Source: Larkinella bovis
GTDB lineage: Bacteria > Bacteroidota > Bacteroidia > Cytophagales > Spirosomataceae
Length of the DNA stretch: 64,000 nt
NCBI RefSeq assembly: GCF_042655385.1
Contig: NZ_JBHSMA010000003.1
Coordinates: 248,001 to 312,000, forward strand
Reading direction: 5' to 3'
Shown piece after piece: positions 51,737-60,690 of the stretch. A model generated the notes under the pieces. The model ran no database searches, was not told the DNA's origin, and saw only the letters and a list, made by a program, of their open reading frames with translations. Position 1 is the stretch's first letter. Every line of letters starts with the position of its first letter. Made by a program: the position numbers and the translations under genes.

Positions 51737-53066
51737 AAGGCTGACCGAGCACATCCGGAAAACCGTACGGCGGCATGAGCTGCCGTACGAACCGGGGTCG
51801 TGGGAGGAATTTCAGCGGCTTCGGCGCCAACGCGACCACCGCATGCCGGTGGTCTGGTTCCGGTATGCGGTAGCGGCCTGTCTGTTGCTGGGCGTACTGG
51901 GGGTACCGATCTGGCTTTACACAACGCAGCCGGAGGGGATAGAATCCGCGTATCAATCCCAAACCGGTCGGGTGGCGGAAACGCCCGACTCACCGCTGGT
52001 CCCCAACCGCGCGGAGCCGCGACCGAAACCGGGGCAGCCGGTTTCGGTCGCGGCTCCGCGCGAAAAAACCGGGGCAGACTCCTTTGCCCCGAACGCAACA
52101 ATCGCCGGGAAAACCACCTTGCCGCCCCCCCAAATCACACTGTCCAAGCCGTCGGCAAATCGGCCCGCAGCCAGTTTGCCGACTATTCACTCCACAACCG
52201 AGCTAGCGCCGGAAGCCGGTTTGGGGAAACCAGGGACGCCGGAAACTTCCCTTTCGCAGAACAAAACCGTCCCCGAACCTCGATTCGAAACCACAGTCTT
52301 CCCCGCTTCGTTCGAACGCATTGCTTCGCGCAGCCGTGCTCCTTATCGCTGGGTACAACGGCCGCTGGGCTTACCGCTGCCCGCCCGGCCGGGCGCGGGG
52401 ACGCTGGCGAAAATAGATCCGCCGAAAACGGCGACCCAACCGGTGCTGGGCATCAGCCTGGCTCCGCAGTCGGTTTCAAAATCCGGCGCCACTCCGGCGC
52501 TGGGCGGAGGGCTGTATTCCGAGATTCCCCTAACCCGCCGGTTCAGTGTCTCGACCGGGTTGTCGGTGGCACAGCAAAAATGGGGTACAAAGTCGAACCA
52601 GATTCCGTTCGGAACCGTCCCGACGCTGATTGCCACCGACACGCGGCTGGTGACGGTCGATTGGCCGGTGAACATCCGGTTTCGCCCATTCTACGCTGCT
52701 AAAACCGGTTTTTACGCCGAAGCCGGGTTGTCGTCGGTAGCCTTCCTGAACGAGCGTTCCGCCGAAACGTACCAGCACCTGAAGGCGGTAACGGTCATGG
52801 TGGTGGGTACCAACGGGCAGGAGCAGGCCGTGACGCAGTACGTCAATGCGCAGGAAACCGTCAACCGCTCGCAACCCGGTTTTCAGAAAATGTACTGGGG
52901 CCGGATCGCCAATTTTTCGGTGGGCATTGAACGGCGGCTCAACGACCGGTTCCGGCTTTCGGCGGAACCGTATCTGAAGTACCCGATCGGGCCGTTTACG
53001 CGGGAAAATCTGCTGCTCGGCTCGGGCGGAATCAACCTGCGGCTGGGCTTTCAGTCGGGGCGCTGA
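51717..53066 (+). CDS. Putative anti-sigma protein with C-terminal outer-membrane barrel domain
   Basis: A 449-residue protein with an odd layout. Residues 1-45 are cytoplasmic and contain YEPGSWEEFQRLRR, a motif recurrent in Bacteroidota anti-sigma N-termini. Residues 47-68 are a membrane helix. Residues about 80-230 are a Pro/Ala/Thr-rich low-complexity linker. Residues about 235-449 have the strand pattern of an OMP_b-brl domain (GGGLYSEIPLTRRFSVSTG, GINLRLGFQSGR). It overlaps the ECF sigma gene by 20 bases. The likely role is to hold the sigma factor at the inner membrane and release it on envelope stress. The linker contains a perfect 25-bp palindrome. Confidence 0.75.
   Translation: MNDSIHKRLTEHIRKTVRRHELPYEPGSWEEFQRLRRQRDHRMPVVWFRYAVAACLLLGVLGVPIWLYTTQPEGIESAYQSQTGRVAETPDSPLVPNRAEPRPKPGQPVSVAAPREKTGADSFAPNATIAGKTTLPPPQITLSKPSANRPAASLPTIHSTTELAPEAGLGKPGTPETSLSQNKTVPEPRFETTVFPASFERIASRSRAPYRWVQRPLGLPLPARPGAGTLAKIDPPKTATQPVLGISLAPQSVSKSGATPALGGGLYSEIPLTRRFSVSTGLSVAQQKWGTKSNQIPFGTVPTLIATDTRLVTVDWPVNIRFRPFYAAKTGFYAEAGLSSVAFLNERSAETYQHLKAVTVMVVGTNGQEQAVTQYVNAQETVNRSQPGFQKMYWGRIANFSVGIERRLNDRFRLSAEPYLKYPIGPFTRENLLLGSGGINLRLGFQSGR
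52008..52062. repeat. Perfect 25-base palindrome inside a coding sequence
   Basis: Arms 52008-52032 and 52038-52062 are exact reverse complements around GGCAG. It encodes NRAEPRPKPGQPVSVAAPR in the periplasmic linker. The arms begin CGCGCGGAGCCGCGACCG. The minus strand has no T run after it, so it is not a terminator. It looks like an inserted palindromic element. Confidence 0.75.
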
Positions 53067-53232
53067 CCGGCTTTATCGGGCCTCCCTCAAAATATTTTCG
53101 GCCAAACTTTCGTAAGTAAGATTGGGGTAGAGTAGATCGTTTGTCTCCGTCGCTTAAGGCAGTACTTGAGCAAACCGGTGCGGTTTTCGTGCCGATTATG
53201 TTTCCGGAGCATTTACGCGATTCCTACGCCCC

Positions 53233-56200
53233 ATGAACTGTTTTTACGAGCCGAAAATGGTGTTAACCAATAAGTTGCTTCTCTGTTGTACGGCGGTCTT
53301 TCTGGTCGGGGTACACGGTTGCAAATCTCCGCAATCGACCCATAACCAGAACAATGGTCGCGCCCGATTCGGTGAGAATGTCCGGACTACCCAATTCCGG
53401 ACCCCGGAGGAAGAGCGCCGGGCATTCCACCTGCCGGAAGGGTTCGAAGTGACGCTGTTTGCGTCCGAACCGGATATCACCAAACCCATGAACATGGAGT
53501 TCGACGACCGCGGCCGTCTGTGGGTCACGCAGTCGTCGGAATATCCGCTGCCCGCCGATCCCGGTAACGGCAAAGACCGCATCACCATTCTGGAAGATAC
53601 CGACGGCGACGGCAAAGCCGACCGGTTTACACCCTTCGACAACCAACTTAACATTCCCATCGGCGTCTTGCCGACGACCGACGGTGCTATTGCCTACAGC
53701 ATCCCGAATCTGACGCATTACCGGGATACCAACAACGATGGCGTGGCCGACGAGTCGAAGGTACTGCTGGGACCATTTGGGTACCGCGACACGCATGGAA
53801 TGGTCAACAACCTGATTCGGGGATTCGACGGCTGGGTGTATGCCTGTCACGGGTTTACCAACACCTCCAGCATTGCCGGAACGGACGGCGACTTGATTAC
53901 GATGGTGTCGGGCAACACCTTTCGGTTTCGGCCGGATGGCAGCCGGGTTGAGCAAACCACCTTCGGGCGGGTGAATCCGTTCGGGTACGCCTTCGATGAG
54001 CTGGGGTACCTGTATTCGGTTGATTGCCATTCCAAACCGATTTATCAGTTGATTCGGGGGGGCGAATACCCGCACTTTGGCAAGAAAGCCCCGGCCACCG
54101 GTTTTGCGCCGGAAATGATGAGTTACGAGCTGGGTTCGACCGCCATCGCGGGGCTGGTGTATTATACCGGTTTGCAGTTTCCGGAAGAATACCGGCATAG
54201 CTTTTTCAACGGCGACGTGGTCACCTGCCAGATCAACCGCAACACCATCACGCGTACCGGCTCGACGCCCATTGCCAACCGGGAAGCCAATTTTCTGGTC
54301 AGTGACGATCCGTGGTTCCGGCCGGTGGACATCAAAGTGGGACCGGACGGGGCGTTGTACGTGGCCGATTTTTACAACCGGATCATCGGGCATTACGAAG
54401 TGGCGCTGAACCATCCCGGGCGCGACCGCGCCAGTGGCCGCATCTGGAAGATTACGTATACCGGGAAAAAACCGCACGAAAATCTGCCGGTGAAAGACTG
54501 GTCGAAAGCGTCGTTGCCGGAACTGGTGGCGGGTCTGAATCACCCGCAACTGACCGTTCGGATGAAAATTGCCGACCGGCTGGTGGACGTCTGGCAGGCG
54601 AAAGCGGTGGAACCGGTGCGGCAGATGATGGCCACCGAAAACGTGGACCCGAAACGATACGTGCAGGGGCTCTGGATTCTGAACCGCCTGGATGCTTTGT
54701 CCGACGAGGTGCTGAAAACCGCCCTGACCCATCCTGATCCCCTGATTCAGATTCACGCCCTGCGGGTGTTGGGCGAATGCCAAACCCTGGCGGAACCGCA
54801 CCATGCTTTGGCGACCCGGGCGTTGCAAAGTCCGAATGCAGACATCCGGCGCACGGCGGCTGCGGTTTTAGGCGGTTTTCCGAACGCATCCGATCTGGCG
54901 TTATTGATCGGTTTGTACGAAAAAACACCCGCTACCGATTCGCATTTGCGGTATACAACTCTGATGGCGATCCGCAATACGCTGCGTCATAAAGCGGTTC
55001 TGGCGGAGGTGGTCGGTCGCTCCTGGACCGATCCGCAGCGGGTGTTGCTGACCAGGGCTATGACCGACGTTCCGGCGCCGGAAGCCGCAGCGTTTGTCCT
55101 GAACGAACTGCGCAACGACCGGATTCCGGTTTCGCAACTGACCGATTACGTCGCGCATGTCAGCCGGTATTTGCCGGTTTCCCGAATGGATGAGCTGATT
55201 TCGACAATTCGGACGAAGTTTGCCAACGCGTACGACCGGCAGTTTATCCTGCACCGCACCCTCCTCGGCGGGCTGGCCCAAAGCGGCACGACGGAGTTGC
55301 CCCGGATGAAGGAATGGGGCATTGAGCTGGCCAAACGCTCTCTGTCCGGTATTTCGGAAACCACGGATACCTGGAAAATCCGGCCGGTGGAGAAAAACGC
55401 CGATCAGGGCACCTGGTTTGTGGTCGGCGATCTGGCCACGGAGCGGTTTGCGGCCATTCCGATGCTGGTGAGTCAGCGGGCACCGGTTTCCCAACTGTAT
55501 TCGACGCCCTTTGTGCTGCCGGCCACGTTGCAGATGAACGTTTACGACAATGACCTGCTGAACAGCGATTCGAAAACCGGGGTCTCGAAAAATGTTGTCC
55601 GCGTCCGGCTGGCCGACGGGGGGCGGGTGGTTGCCGAATACCGGATGCAGCAGAAAAAAAACATGACCCAAAACGACCAGATTGCCCGCCCGACCCTGCT
55701 GCTCGGGGCCTACCAGGGACAGCGGGGCTACCTGGAAATTGTCGATAGTTCGCGAACCGCCAGCATTGGGGTCGGTAATTTGGAGCCCGCCGTCCTGCCC
55801 CTTTCGACCCAAAGCCCGAACGACCTGGTCGAGCAGCGGGTGGCGGCCGCCAACCTGGCCGGAAAATACAAGGTTACGGCGCTGGAACCCGCCTTGCAAA
55901 CGCTTTTGCGGGCGAAGTGGATGGATAGTCGGGTACGGATGGCGGCTGCGGACGCGCTGATGGACATGGCCCCCGCTTCGAATCAGACGCTGCTGGCGAC
56001 GGTTTTTGCCGACCGCTCAGAACCCACGGTTTTGCGGCAGAAACTGGTCACCGCGCTCGGATCGGTCACCTCCGACCAGGTCTATGAAACCCTCGAAAAG
56101 GGCCTGTCGGGCAGTGCCCGGCCGTTGCAGGTAAGCATTGCTGCGGTGCTGGCGAGTCAGGAGCGGGGCATCAACCACCTGATTGCGGCCCTGAAAGACG

Positions 56201-56778
56201 AGCAGGTGGGCGTGGATGTGCTGTCAGAAAACGCGGTCAGCGAGCGTCTGACCGCTCAGGCCAATGCCGAACAGCAGCAACAACTGGCGGCTTTTCGGGC
56301 CAGTGGTGCCAGCGAGCGCGAAGAGCGGGAAAAACTGATTCAAAACCGCCTGGTCGGGTTTTCGATGGCCCGGTTTTCGCCGGAAACGGGTCGGAGCATG
56401 TTTCTGGCCCATTGCAGTATGTGCCACCAGATCAAAGGCACGGGCGGTTTGGTGGGGCCGCAGCTGGACGGCATCGGAAACTGGGGGCAAAAAGCCCTGA
56501 CGGAGAAGATTCTGGACCCCAACCGCAGCATTTCGGAAGCATTCCGGACGTACAACATCGTGCTTAAAAACGGCCAGACCCAAACCGGGTTGTACCGCCG
56601 GGCCGAGGGCGAGGTAATCGTCTTTGCGAACCCGGACGGGAAAGAGTTTTCGGTGGCGAAAAGCGAGATGAAGGAATACAGGGCGTCGAAATACACGCTG
56701 ATGCCCGACCAGTTCCGCCACACCATTCCCGAAAAGGACTTTTACGCCCTGATGGCCTATTTACTAAGCGTCAAGTAG
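53233..56778 (+). CDS. Secreted large c-type cytochrome dehydrogenase (PVC-type propeller/HEAT/CxxCH)
   Basis: A 1181-residue exported protein, possibly a lipoprotein (LVGVHGC). Residues about 55-430 form a glucose/sorbosone-dehydrogenase-like propeller (HLPEGFEVTLFASEP, NMEFDDRGRLWVTQSSEYP, LEDTDGDGKADRF). Residues about 430-690 and 880-1020 carry HEAT-type repeats, with a beta-sandwich between. Near the end is a heme c motif, CSMCH (C1061, C1064, H1065), with a distal Met in the following helices. This is the layout of the PVC-type domain family first described in Planctomycetes-Verrucomicrobia-Chlamydiae. It could oxidise a sugar or alcohol outside the cell and pass electrons to heme. Start 53233 is used; ATG 53257 is also possible. 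Confidence 0.85.
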   Translation: MNCFYEPKMVLTNKLLLCCTAVFLVGVHGCKSPQSTHNQNNGRARFGENVRTTQFRTPEEERRAFHLPEGFEVTLFASEPDITKPMNMEFDDRGRLWVTQSSEYPLPADPGNGKDRITILEDTDGDGKADRFTPFDNQLNIPIGVLPTTDGAIAYSIPNLTHYRDTNNDGVADESKVLLGPFGYRDTHGMVNNLIRGFDGWVYACHGFTNTSSIAGTDGDLITMVSGNTFRFRPDGSRVEQTTFGRVNPFGYAFDELGYLYSVDCHSKPIYQLIRGGEYPHFGKKAPATGFAPEMMSYELGSTAIAGLVYYTGLQFPEEYRHSFFNGDVVTCQINRNTITRTGSTPIANREANFLVSDDPWFRPVDIKVGPDGALYVADFYNRIIGHYEVALNHPGRDRASGRIWKITYTGKKPHENLPVKDWSKASLPELVAGLNHPQLTVRMKIADRLVDVWQAKAVEPVRQMMATENVDPKRYVQGLWILNRLDALSDEVLKTALTHPDPLIQIHALRVLGECQTLAEPHHALATRALQSPNADIRRTAAAVLGGFPNASDLALLIGLYEKTPATDSHLRYTTLMAIRNTLRHKAVLAEVVGRSWTDPQRVLLTRAMTDVPAPEAAAFVLNELRNDRIPVSQLTDYVAHVSRYLPVSRMDELISTIRTKFANAYDRQFILHRTLLGGLAQSGTTELPRMKEWGIELAKRSLSGISETTDTWKIRPVEKNADQGTWFVVGDLATERFAAIPMLVSQRAPVSQLYSTPFVLPATLQMNVYDNDLLNSDSKTGVSKNVVRVRLADGGRVVAEYRMQQKKNMTQNDQIARPTLLLGAYQGQRGYLEIVDSSRTASIGVGNLEPAVLPLSTQSPNDLVEQRVAAANLAGKYKVTALEPALQTLLRAKWMDSRVRMAAADALMDMAPASNQTLLATVFADRSEPTVLRQKLVTALGSVTSDQVYETLEKGLSGSARPLQVSIAAVLASQERGINHLIAALKDEQVGVDVLSENAVSERLTAQANAEQQQQLAAFRASGASEREEREKLIQNRLVGFSMARFSPETGRSMFLAHCSMCHQIKGTGGLVGPQLDGIGNWGQKALTEKILDPNRSISEAFRTYNIVLKNGQTQTGLYRRAEGEVIVFANPDGKEFSVAKSEMKEYRASKYTLMPDQFRHTIPEKDFYALMAYLLSVK

Positions 56779-56843
56779 CTTTACGGCCTATTTGGCTTTT
56801 ATGGCCAGGTAGATGATGTTTTTCAATAACAAGAAAGAAACGC

Positions 56844-58052
56844 ATGGGAACGAAACCGGGTATTTGGAGCCCAAAAGGACTGTGCCTGTTCGGGTGTTTG
56901 CTGGCTGGTGCTCTGGTTGGCAATGCCCAAAACAAGGAGAAAAAAGGAAGTAATATCCCCTTTAAAAAAAGCGTTCTGATTGACGAATTCATTGCCGAGG
57001 GCGCTACCGTTCTGGATGTTAACAAGGACGGCAAAAAGGACATTGTTTCGGGAGCCTATTGGTTTGAAGCGCCCAACTGGACGCGCCACGAACTCGATAA
57101 ACCCCAGAAATTTATTTACAACGCGGGCTACAGCAACTCCTTCCTGAACTTCGCGATGGATGTCAACAAAGACGGCTGGGTGGATGTAATCCGGATCGAT
57201 TTTCCCGGCAAAGCGGCCGTCTGGCACGAAAATCCGAAAAATCAGCCCGGTTTTTGGAAAGCACATCCCATCTATCCGTCGGTCGGGAACGAATCGCCCC
57301 TGTTTGTGGATGTCGATGGCGACGGGCGGAAGGATCTGGTTTGCAACGACCCGACGGCGAAAGAAATCATCTGGCTGCGGGCACCCGACAAGAACTTCAC
57401 CGACGAGTGGGAAAAAACCGTCATCAGCAAAGGCGAAACGATTCCGGGAACGCACATGTATACCCACGGGTTGGGGCTGGGCGACGTCAACGGCGATAAA
57501 AAACTGGACGTACTGATTCATACGGGCTGGTGGGAAGGCCCCGCCGATCCGAAACAGGGCCACTGGACGTTTCATCCCGCCAAGCTGGGTGAAGAATGCG
57601 CCCAGATGTACGTGTACGACGTCAACGGCGACGGCCTGAACGATGTCATCACGTCGTCGGCGCATAAATACGGCATCTGGTGGCACGAACAGGGCAAAGA
57701 CGCCCAGGGTGCTCCAACCTGGACAACCCACGAGATTTACAAGGGTTTTTCGCAGAGCCACGGGCTGGCGCTTGTCGATGTTAACGGGGATAAAAAGCCC
57801 GATCTGGTAACCGGTAAACGCTACTACGCCCACAATGGCAAGATCGATCCGGGCGAAGACGATCCGGCGGTTTTGTACTGGTTTGAGTTTCAGCCGGGTA
57901 AAAATCCGTCCTGGATTCCGCATGAAATCGATAATAACTCGGGCGTCGGGCTGCACGTCACGGTCGAAGACATCAACAATGATAAGCGTCCGGATATTGT
58001 CGTAGGCAACAAAAAAGGCGTTCACGTTTTTGTGCAGCAAAAGAAAAAGTAG
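56844..58052 (+). CDS. Secreted FG-GAP (VCBS) repeat protein
   Basis: A 402-residue exported protein. The signal peptide ends at LVGNAQ. Seven calcium-binding FG-GAP-type motifs are visible: DVNKDGKKD, DVNKDGWVD, DVDGDGRKD, DVNGDKKLD, DVNGDGLND, DVNGDKKPD and DINNDKRPD. They form a beta-propeller. It lies 65 bases after the heme c dehydrogenase in the same direction, and proteins of this type are often partners of such large dehydrogenases. Its substrate or ligand is not known. Confidence 0.85.
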   Translation: MGTKPGIWSPKGLCLFGCLLAGALVGNAQNKEKKGSNIPFKKSVLIDEFIAEGATVLDVNKDGKKDIVSGAYWFEAPNWTRHELDKPQKFIYNAGYSNSFLNFAMDVNKDGWVDVIRIDFPGKAAVWHENPKNQPGFWKAHPIYPSVGNESPLFVDVDGDGRKDLVCNDPTAKEIIWLRAPDKNFTDEWEKTVISKGETIPGTHMYTHGLGLGDVNGDKKLDVLIHTGWWEGPADPKQGHWTFHPAKLGEECAQMYVYDVNGDGLNDVITSSAHKYGIWWHEQGKDAQGAPTWTTHEIYKGFSQSHGLALVDVNGDKKPDLVTGKRYYAHNGKIDPGEDDPAVLYWFEFQPGKNPSWIPHEIDNNSGVGLHVTVEDINNDKRPDIVVGNKKGVHVFVQQKKK

Positions 58053-58211
58053 TACGCTTTATCGCCAAATTCTCAATTATCCATCTCTTTCCGCATCCAA
58101 TGGCAAGGAGATGGATAAATTTTTTAGTAGTAATCTATTGTAAATCAATGTTGTAGAGTTTTATTTAAAAACATTCTTATTAATCTTTTTATAATCGGTC
58201 TAAATAGTAAT

Positions 58212-58219
58212 TACATTTA
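58212..58219 (+). promoter_or_regulatory. -7-like box of the imelysin operon
   Basis: TACATTTA is one base from TAnnTTTG. A TTTT lies 21 bases before it. The surrounding 190 bases are strikingly AT-rich, as expected for an operon start, and no iron-regulator (Fur) box can be recognised with confidence. Confidence 0.35.
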
Positions 58220-58246
58220 CGGCAGAAACTTTCTTATCTGCCTGTT

Positions 58247-59407
58247 ATGCTTAAATCTTTTTTATTGACCCGGTTTGTCCCTGTACTGCTGGTCGTGGCC
58301 AGCCTGACGGCCTGCAACAACGATGATGAGACAACCATTACCCCACCGGAGAACCTCCGTTCAAGAATTGACTACACCAAATTGTCGGATACCACGGCTT
58401 ACGCAAACTTTTTTGCGGATAATAGTGGGAACAAAACCGTTGACCTGACCCCCGGCAGCACCCAGCTGCTGATGTTCCGGGCCATCAATACCTACAACGG
58501 GACGGCGGTAGGCACGGGGGCTACGCTGGATGCGACGGTTTTGAAAAACATGCTGTCGAACACCGGCAACCCGTTTTCCGATGCGGCTCTGAACAACTCG
58601 GGCGTGAACCTGCGGTCGATCTTCGCGTCGTCGCTGCCCGCGGCTGATGCCGAAAAAGAGCGAGCTACGCTGGAAGCGGCTTTCCCGGCTATTGCCACCG
58701 CCAGCAAATCGGTCACAGCCACCGCTGCGGAAGGCAAAGCGGGTAAGCTGGGGACGTACCTGGTGGATGAAAAAGGCATCGAGTGGGGGCAGATCATCCA
58801 GAAATCGATGATTGGCGGTCTGCAACTGGATTACATCAGCAATGTGCTGCTGAGCGATAAAAACCTGGCACTGGATAACTCGAAAGTGGTTTCCGGTAAA
58901 AAATACACCGAACTGGAACACAGTTGGGATCAGATTTTCGGTCTGTTGACGGCCAACCCGGTTTACGGCGGCAAGGCCACGGCGACCTCGTCGGGTGAAA
59001 GTTTCCTGGGTTCTTACCTCTGGGAATACAACAAAGAAGATTTTCCGAAAATCCACCAGGCGTTGCTGAAAGGCCGGGCGGCTATTGTCAACAACGACGC
59101 AACGACGCTGAAAGCACAGGCTTCCCTGCTGCGCTCGGCCATGGAAAAAGCGGTGGCGGGCGCGGCTCTGGGTTATCTGGGCAAATGGAAAACCAACGCG
59201 ACCAATGATGCGGCCCGGGCGCATGCCATCGGTGAAGGGCTGGGCTTCATCTACTCCCTGCGGTTTGCCAAACTGAACGGGGGCGATGCAGCTTTTTCCG
59301 ATACCATTCTGGCCGGTCTGATCGGTGCTCCGAATGGTTTCTGGGGCCTGACCAACACCAGAATCGATGCGGCCGAAGCGGCCATTCGCACGAAGTTCAA
59401 AATGTAA
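58247..59407 (+). CDS. DUF4856 lipoprotein, iron-uptake operon
   Basis: A 386-residue lipoprotein (lipobox LTAC). DUF4856 features include YANFFADNSGNKTVDLTPG and EWGQIIQKSMIGGLQLDYI. The rest is helical, with the pattern LEHSWDQIFGLL and LLRSAMEKAVAGAALGYL, reminiscent of the imelysin helical bundle. It starts an operon with imelysin, a gamma-carboxylase-like protein and a TonB receptor. DUF4856 genes are commonly found near imelysin genes in Bacteroidota, and an iron or heme role is inferred from that. Confidence 0.85.
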   Translation: MLKSFLLTRFVPVLLVVASLTACNNDDETTITPPENLRSRIDYTKLSDTTAYANFFADNSGNKTVDLTPGSTQLLMFRAINTYNGTAVGTGATLDATVLKNMLSNTGNPFSDAALNNSGVNLRSIFASSLPAADAEKERATLEAAFPAIATASKSVTATAAEGKAGKLGTYLVDEKGIEWGQIIQKSMIGGLQLDYISNVLLSDKNLALDNSKVVSGKKYTELEHSWDQIFGLLTANPVYGGKATATSSGESFLGSYLWEYNKEDFPKIHQALLKGRAAIVNNDATTLKAQASLLRSAMEKAVAGAALGYLGKWKTNATNDAARAHAIGEGLGFIYSLRFAKLNGGDAAFSDTILAGLIGAPNGFWGLTNTRIDAAEAAIRTKFKM

Positions 59408-59490
59408 CCTAATAAGTGTATGGTAATCGGTTTACGGTGCGGTTCCCCAAACCCAATACCGTAAACCAACACGTTACACCGGGCGGCTCT
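59408..59490. repeat. Short mirror-word repeat
   Basis: GGTTTACGGTGCGGTT (about 59438-59455) pairs with ACCGTAAACC (about 59458-59468). It lacks the CGCAGGAGC core of the other elements. It separates the DUF4856 and imelysin genes. Confidence 0.4.
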
Positions 59491-59523
59491 TTTCGCGTTG
59501 CCCGGTTCCTTCTATTTTATACC

Positions 59524-60690
59524 ATGATCTATCTACGCTGGAAAACCTTCGCGGTTCTCTGCCTATTTATGGGGATTGTCTGGGCCTGTTCGTCCAGCAA
59601 GGAGGGGGGCGACCCGGACCCTAAACCGGATCCGGATCCGACGAATCCGGTGGGAACCGACCGGAAGGCGATGCTGACCCACCTGGCCGACCACATCATC
59701 CTGCCTAGCTACGCGAATTTCAAGACGAAGTTCGACCTGATGCTGACCAAATCGGACGCTTTTGCGGCCAAACCTGATCCGACCACTCTCACCGAATTCC
59801 GGCAGGCGTGGGCGGATGCGTATGTGGAGTGGCAAAAAGTCGAATTGTTCGATGTTGGGCCGGCGGAATCGCGCACGCTACGGTATTTCTTCAACATCTA
59901 CCCCGCTAACGCAGCTGGTATTGAGGAAAATATCGTTGCACCCTCTGTGGTTTTAGATTTGCCGTCGGCGTATCCCAAACAGGGCTTTCCGGCCATCGAT
60001 TACCTGATCAACGGGCTGGCGGCTACCGATGACGCGATTCTCCAGCGGTATACCACCGTTGCCGACGCGGCCAAACGGATTGCCTACCTGAAGCTGATCA
60101 CCAATCAGATGAAGACGGTTCTGACGGCGGTGATCACCGACTGGACGACCGGCGGCTACCGGGATAAGTTTGTCAACAGCACCGGCATCGACGTGGGCGG
60201 TTCGACCTCCAAACTGGTCAACGGCTACGTGCTGCATTACGAGCGCTATATCCGTTCGGGGAAATTCGGGATACCGTCGGGGGCGATGGCGAATGGCGTT
60301 CCGGCCCCGGACAAAGTGGAGGCTTTCTACAAAAAAGACCTCGCCCTGACGTTGGCGAAAACCGCCCACCAGGCCGTTGTTGATTTCTTCAACGGGAAAG
60401 ATGTGAAAACCGGTCAGGAAGGACCCGGTTTCAAGAGCTATCTCAATGCGCTGGGCGCCAAAGACAGCCAGACCGGCAAATCGCTGGCCGAGGTCATCAA
60501 CGCGCAGTTTGACGCGTCGGCTGCCAAACTGAACGCCCTGAAGCCGAATCTGTCCGACGAGGTCAAAACCAATAACGCGGCCGTTACGGCGGTGTATACC
60601 GAAATGCAGCGAGCCGTCCGGATGCTGAAAGTGGACATGACCTCGGCCATGAGCATCACGATCACCTACGTGGATACGGATGGCGACTGA
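59524..60690 (+). CDS. Imelysin family lipoprotein
   Basis: A 388-residue lipoprotein (VWACSSSK, Cys at about 16) built from two four-helix bundles of the imelysin/EfeO family, which bind iron or heme at the cell surface. LADHIILPSYANF starts the first bundle. The usual GxHxxE motif is changed to GFPAID (Pro for His, Asp for Glu), as in some Bacteroidota imelysins, so metal binding there may be lost or different. A proline-rich spacer (DPDPKPDPDP) follows the lipid anchor. The stop TGA overlaps the ATG of the next gene as TGATG. Confidence 0.9.
   Translation: MIYLRWKTFAVLCLFMGIVWACSSSKEGGDPDPKPDPDPTNPVGTDRKAMLTHLADHIILPSYANFKTKFDLMLTKSDAFAAKPDPTTLTEFRQAWADAYVEWQKVELFDVGPAESRTLRYFFNIYPANAAGIEENIVAPSVVLDLPSAYPKQGFPAIDYLINGLAATDDAILQRYTTVADAAKRIAYLKLITNQMKTVLTAVITDWTTGGYRDKFVNSTGIDVGGSTSKLVNGYVLHYERYIRSGKFGIPSGAMANGVPAPDKVEAFYKKDLALTLAKTAHQAVVDFFNGKDVKTGQEGPGFKSYLNALGAKDSQTGKSLAEVINAQFDASAAKLNALKPNLSDEVKTNNAAVTAVYTEMQRAVRMLKVDMTSAMSITITYVDTDGD

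Noticed and set aside
52008..52062. A terminator inside the anti-sigma gene
   Set aside because: The plus strand lacks a T run after the hairpin (an A run follows) and the minus strand also lacks one in the proper place.
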